NCBI GenBank assembly: GCA_910579325.1 | Contig: CAJTTU010000037.1 | Location: forward strand, 1 to 24,066 | Source of the DNA: an uncultured Lachnospiraceae bacterium | Lineage (GTDB): Bacteria > Bacillota > Clostridia > Lachnospirales > Lachnospiraceae | Length of the DNA: 24,066 nt | Direction of reading: 5' to 3' | Shown: piece after piece, positions 22,055 to 24,066 of the stretch | Numbering within the stretch: the first letter of the stretch is position 1 | Layout of the letters: every line of letters starts with the position of its first letter | Notes under the pieces: generated by a model | Told to the model about the DNA's origin: nothing | The model's input: only the letters and a program-made list of their open reading frames with translations | The model's database searches: none | Position numbers and translations under genes: made by a program

Positions 22055-22079
22055 CTTTTGAAAACAGGTGTGTTATACT
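22051..22079 (+). promoter_or_regulatory. Promoter of the MarR-family gene
   Basis: TTGACT (22051-22056) and TATACT (22074-22079) are 17 bp apart. The predicted start leaves only about 15 nt before the ATG at 22100, with AAGGA as ribosome binding site. The -35 lies at the end of the 16-bp box, suggesting autoregulation. Confidence 0.75.
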
Positions 22080-22099
22080 TCTCCCTGGAAAGGAAGCTT

Positions 22100-22531
22100 A
22101 TGGAGATGAAACAAAAAGATTTATGTGCAATTCTGATTAAACGAATTGGCGACATATTGCAGAAAAACGGTAACAATGAGATTAAAAAAACAGGCTTAAC
22201 CTTTGCCCAGATGGCCGTTTTAATGGCTTTATGCGAAGCGCATGATAAAAAATTATCTCTGAAGGAGCTGGAAAAGATCCTTCGCGCGGCGCAGTCCGGT
22301 ACGGCGAGAATCGTGATGAAGCTGGAAGATAAGGGTTTTGTCGAAAGCTTCGGCGATCCGTCGGATAAAAGAATCAAATATGTCCGTATTACGCCTTTGG
22401 GTGAACAGTGCTGTGACGATGCGAGGCCGAGCATGGATGCGTGTGAAAGAAATCTTCTGTCATCTCTTACGGAAGAGGAAAGGTTGTTATTCGCGGCCAT
22501 GCTGAAAAAAATCATAAAAAACCTGGAATAA
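22100..22531 (+). CDS. MarR-family transcriptional regulator
   Basis: A 143-residue winged-helix regulator, normal MarR length. The helix-turn-helix is in LSLKELEKILRAAQSGTARIVMKLEDKGFV (about residues 50-80), followed by the wing FGDPSDKRIKYVRITPLGEQ. N- and C-terminal helices would form the dimer interface. The frame opens at a TTG at 22058, but that lies within the promoter; the ATG at 22100 behind GGAAAGGAA is the start. MarR proteins usually repress their own gene and an adjacent transporter or enzyme and release on binding a small ligand. Here the repeat boxes point to control of itself, the divergent URO-D-family gene and the MATE exporter. The ligand is unknown. Confidence 0.92.
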   Translation: MEMKQKDLCAILIKRIGDILQKNGNNEIKKTGLTFAQMAVLMALCEAHDKKLSLKELEKILRAAQSGTARIVMKLEDKGFVESFGDPSDKRIKYVRITPLGEQCCDDARPSMDACERNLLSSLTEEERLLFAAMLKKIIKNLE

Positions 22532-22561
22532 AATGCCCAATTGAGTACAGGGCATTTTATT
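22530..22561 (+). terminator. Intrinsic terminator of the MarR gene
   Basis: AAAATGCCC (22530-22538), overlapping the stop codon, pairs with GGGCATTTT (22550-22558) across an 11-nt loop and leads into TTTTATTT. It separates the regulator from the exporter gene, although read-through is possible. Confidence 0.65.
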
Positions 22562-22575
22562 TCAATCAAATCAAT

Positions 22576-22597
22576 CACAAGACATTAATGTCATGTG
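22576..22597. promoter_or_regulatory. 22-bp operator-like dyad in front of the MATE gene
   Basis: CACAAGACATT (22576-22586) and AATGTCATGTG (22587-22597) form a dyad with 10 of 11 positions symmetric. The left half matches the CACAAGGCATT core of the boxes between the divergent promoters at one base difference. A possible -10, TAATAT at 22600-22605, follows, but no good -35 was found, so the exporter's promoter is unclear. Confidence 0.6.
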
Positions 22598-22619
22598 TTT
22601 AATATAGGAGGCAGTATAT

Positions 22620-24005
22620 ATGAAAGCAAAACAATCATTGGATTCTTTTAGTTCTATGCCGGTACGGCAGGCCGTTATCAGAAACGCGATTCCGGCCATG
22701 GCGGCTATGCTTATGACACTGATTTATAATCTGGCCGATACTTTTTTTATCGGGCAGACCCATGATGCGTATCAGGTTGCCGCCGTGTCGCTGGCCTCAC
22801 CCGTATTTTTGATTTTCATGGCGGTCGGCATGGTTTTTGGAATCGGCGGAACGTCCGTGATTTCGAAGGCCATAGGTGAAGGGCGGAAGGAATATGCAAA
22901 AAAAGTATGTTCATTCTGTATGTGGTCCTGTGTGGCCGCCGGTATTCTCTGTTCCGCCCTGGTTCTGATCTGTATGGACAATATTCTTTCGCTGCTTGGT
23001 GTCAGCTCCGAAACTTACGTCCATGTGAAATCTTATCTTACGATTGTTTCTTTTGGCGGCGTATTTGTTATGATTTCCAATTGCTTCTCTAATATTCTGA
23101 GGGCGGAGGGACAGGCAACGAAATCGATGGTCGGGCAAATCACCGGCAATCTGTTAAACGTTGTTCTCGATCCCGTTATGATTTTGGGTTTCCATTGGAA
23201 TATTTCCGGAGCTGCCATTGCGACCGTTATCGGGAACCTGGCGGCGGCAGCCTATTATATTCTGTACTATTTGCGCGGAAAGTCATCTCTTGGCATCAAT
23301 ATAAAGGATTATTCCGTAAAAGAAAAAATATGCGGCAGTGTGCTGGCGATTGGTATTCCATCCGCCCTGGCTTCCGTGCTGATGAGCGTTTCACAGATTA
23401 TTATGAACGGGCTTATGGTGAGATACGGAGACCTGGCGGTAGCGGGAATGGGCGTAGCGACGAAAATCATTATGATTTCCGGAATGCTGGCCATGGGCAT
23501 TGGACAGGGTGTGCAGCCTCTATTGGGATTCTGCATAGGAGCGAAACAGTGGAAACGCTATAAGAAAACACTCAAATGTTCACTTATTTTCGCATTTGCG
23601 GTCAGTCTTGTTATGACTGCCGTCTGCTATCTCTTTGCAAGACAGATTGCGGGGCTTTTCTTAAGCGAGGAAAATACGTTTGCCTATGCGGTGCGTTTCG
23701 CAAGGATTTTACTGACAACAAATGCATTTTTTGGCGTGTATTATGTTTTGACAAATGTGCTGCAGGCGATGGGAGCGGCCATTCCGTCTCTGGTTATTAA
23801 TTTGAGCAGGCAGGGGCTTATTTATATTCCGGCTTTATATGTATTAAACGAGATGATGGGGATTAACGGCTTGGTATGGGCGCAGCCTGCTGCGGATATT
23901 TTATCAATCGGACTTGCGGTTGTCCTGTATGCTGCGACGGCAAAGAAAATAATCAGGAAGGAAGGAGAAGAGAAAAAAATAGGAAACGTCGCATATGAAT
24001 ATTAA
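22620..24005 (+). CDS. MATE-family multidrug/metabolite efflux transporter
   Basis: A 461-residue integral membrane protein with 12 predicted helices in two repeats. MATE markers are MPVRQAVIRNAIPAMAAMLM, IYNLADTFFIGQ in the first helix region, the loop GIGGTSVISKAIGEGRKEYA, NILRAEGQATKSMVGQITGN, and in the second half GMGVATKIIMISGMLAMGIGQGVQPLLGF (read in parts). It probably exports a cationic or other small compound in exchange for Na+ or H+. AGGAGG is eight bases before the ATG. It follows the MarR gene across a terminator and the operator-like dyad. The C-terminus is short and basic (KKIIRKEGEEKK). Substrate not deducible. Confidence 0.94.
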   Translation: MKAKQSLDSFSSMPVRQAVIRNAIPAMAAMLMTLIYNLADTFFIGQTHDAYQVAAVSLASPVFLIFMAVGMVFGIGGTSVISKAIGEGRKEYAKKVCSFCMWSCVAAGILCSALVLICMDNILSLLGVSSETYVHVKSYLTIVSFGGVFVMISNCFSNILRAEGQATKSMVGQITGNLLNVVLDPVMILGFHWNISGAAIATVIGNLAAAAYYILYYLRGKSSLGINIKDYSVKEKICGSVLAIGIPSALASVLMSVSQIIMNGLMVRYGDLAVAGMGVATKIIMISGMLAMGIGQGVQPLLGFCIGAKQWKRYKKTLKCSLIFAFAVSLVMTAVCYLFARQIAGLFLSEENTFAYAVRFARILLTTNAFFGVYYVLTNVLQAMGAAIPSLVINLSRQGLIYIPALYVLNEMMGINGLVWAQPAADILSIGLAVVLYAATAKKIIRKEGEEKKIGNVAYEY

Positions 24006-24066
24006 AAAATGTGATCGAATCTCTTGAGGGGGATAGTCAGGAAAGGAGAAGACCTGTATTTATGAG
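24006..24066 (+). other. Gap at window end with a possible start of the next gene
   Basis: After the MATE stop, AAAGGAG (24042-24048) precedes an ATG at 24062, two codons before the window ends. The spacing is 13 bases, longer than usual, and no product can be judged. Nothing else was recognised. Confidence 0.25.

Noticed and set aside
1..24066. CRISPR arrays, tRNA or rRNA genes, insertion sequences, phage attachment sites
   Set aside because: No regularly spaced repeats, cloverleaf sequences, transposase frames or integrase genes were seen on either strand.

Overview
The window looks like a chromosomal segment from a Gram-positive, low-to-mid GC member of the Clostridia, most likely a gut Lachnospiraceae. 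The support is gene order: an ireB-ruvX-yrzB series followed by mltG-like, trmR and trhP genes, an era-recO-glyS series, a single-chain GlyRS, strong AGGAGG ribosome binding sites and sigma-A-type promoters. No rRNA, tRNA, CRISPR array, transposase or phage gene was seen.

Left end (1-2000). A serpin gene runs in from outside the window. It is followed by two decayed remnants: the tail of a HAD-IIB (Cof-type) phosphatase on the plus strand and the C-terminus of a GT28/MurG-like glycosyltransferase on the minus strand, frame-broken by an apparent 11-nt insertion. An intact RluA-type pseudouridine synthase (minus) follows. This end looks like an accessory, rearranged zone.

Centre (2000-13700). 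This is an RNA-modification and RNA-metabolism block, nearly all on the plus strand: rsmE, a cysteine desulfurase, thiI, mtaB, ireB-ruvX-yrzB, RNase J, a catalytic-domain-less MltG-like membrane protein, trmR, a U32 protein of the TrhP type, and a YdcF-family membrane protein. The desulfurase and ThiI would make 4-thiouridine. MtaB makes ms2t6A. TrmR with TrhP would make 5-methoxyuridine at wobble U34. A divergent HPr-like gene without the phosphocarrier histidine sits between thiI and mtaB.

Next (13860-20700): a large M16 zinc peptidase, era, recO, an unknown lipoprotein and glyS, closed by a terminator.

Right end (20900-24066). A minus-strand uroporphyrinogen-decarboxylase-family protein with corrinoid-methyltransferase-type zinc ligands is divergent from a MarR regulator, which is followed by a MATE exporter. 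The two divergent promoters are near-copies of each other in mirror orientation and share a 16-bp box over the -35. A related 22-bp dyad sits in front of the MATE gene. This is the best candidate in the window for a small undescribed regulated system. The rest is mainly housekeeping with some unusual details.
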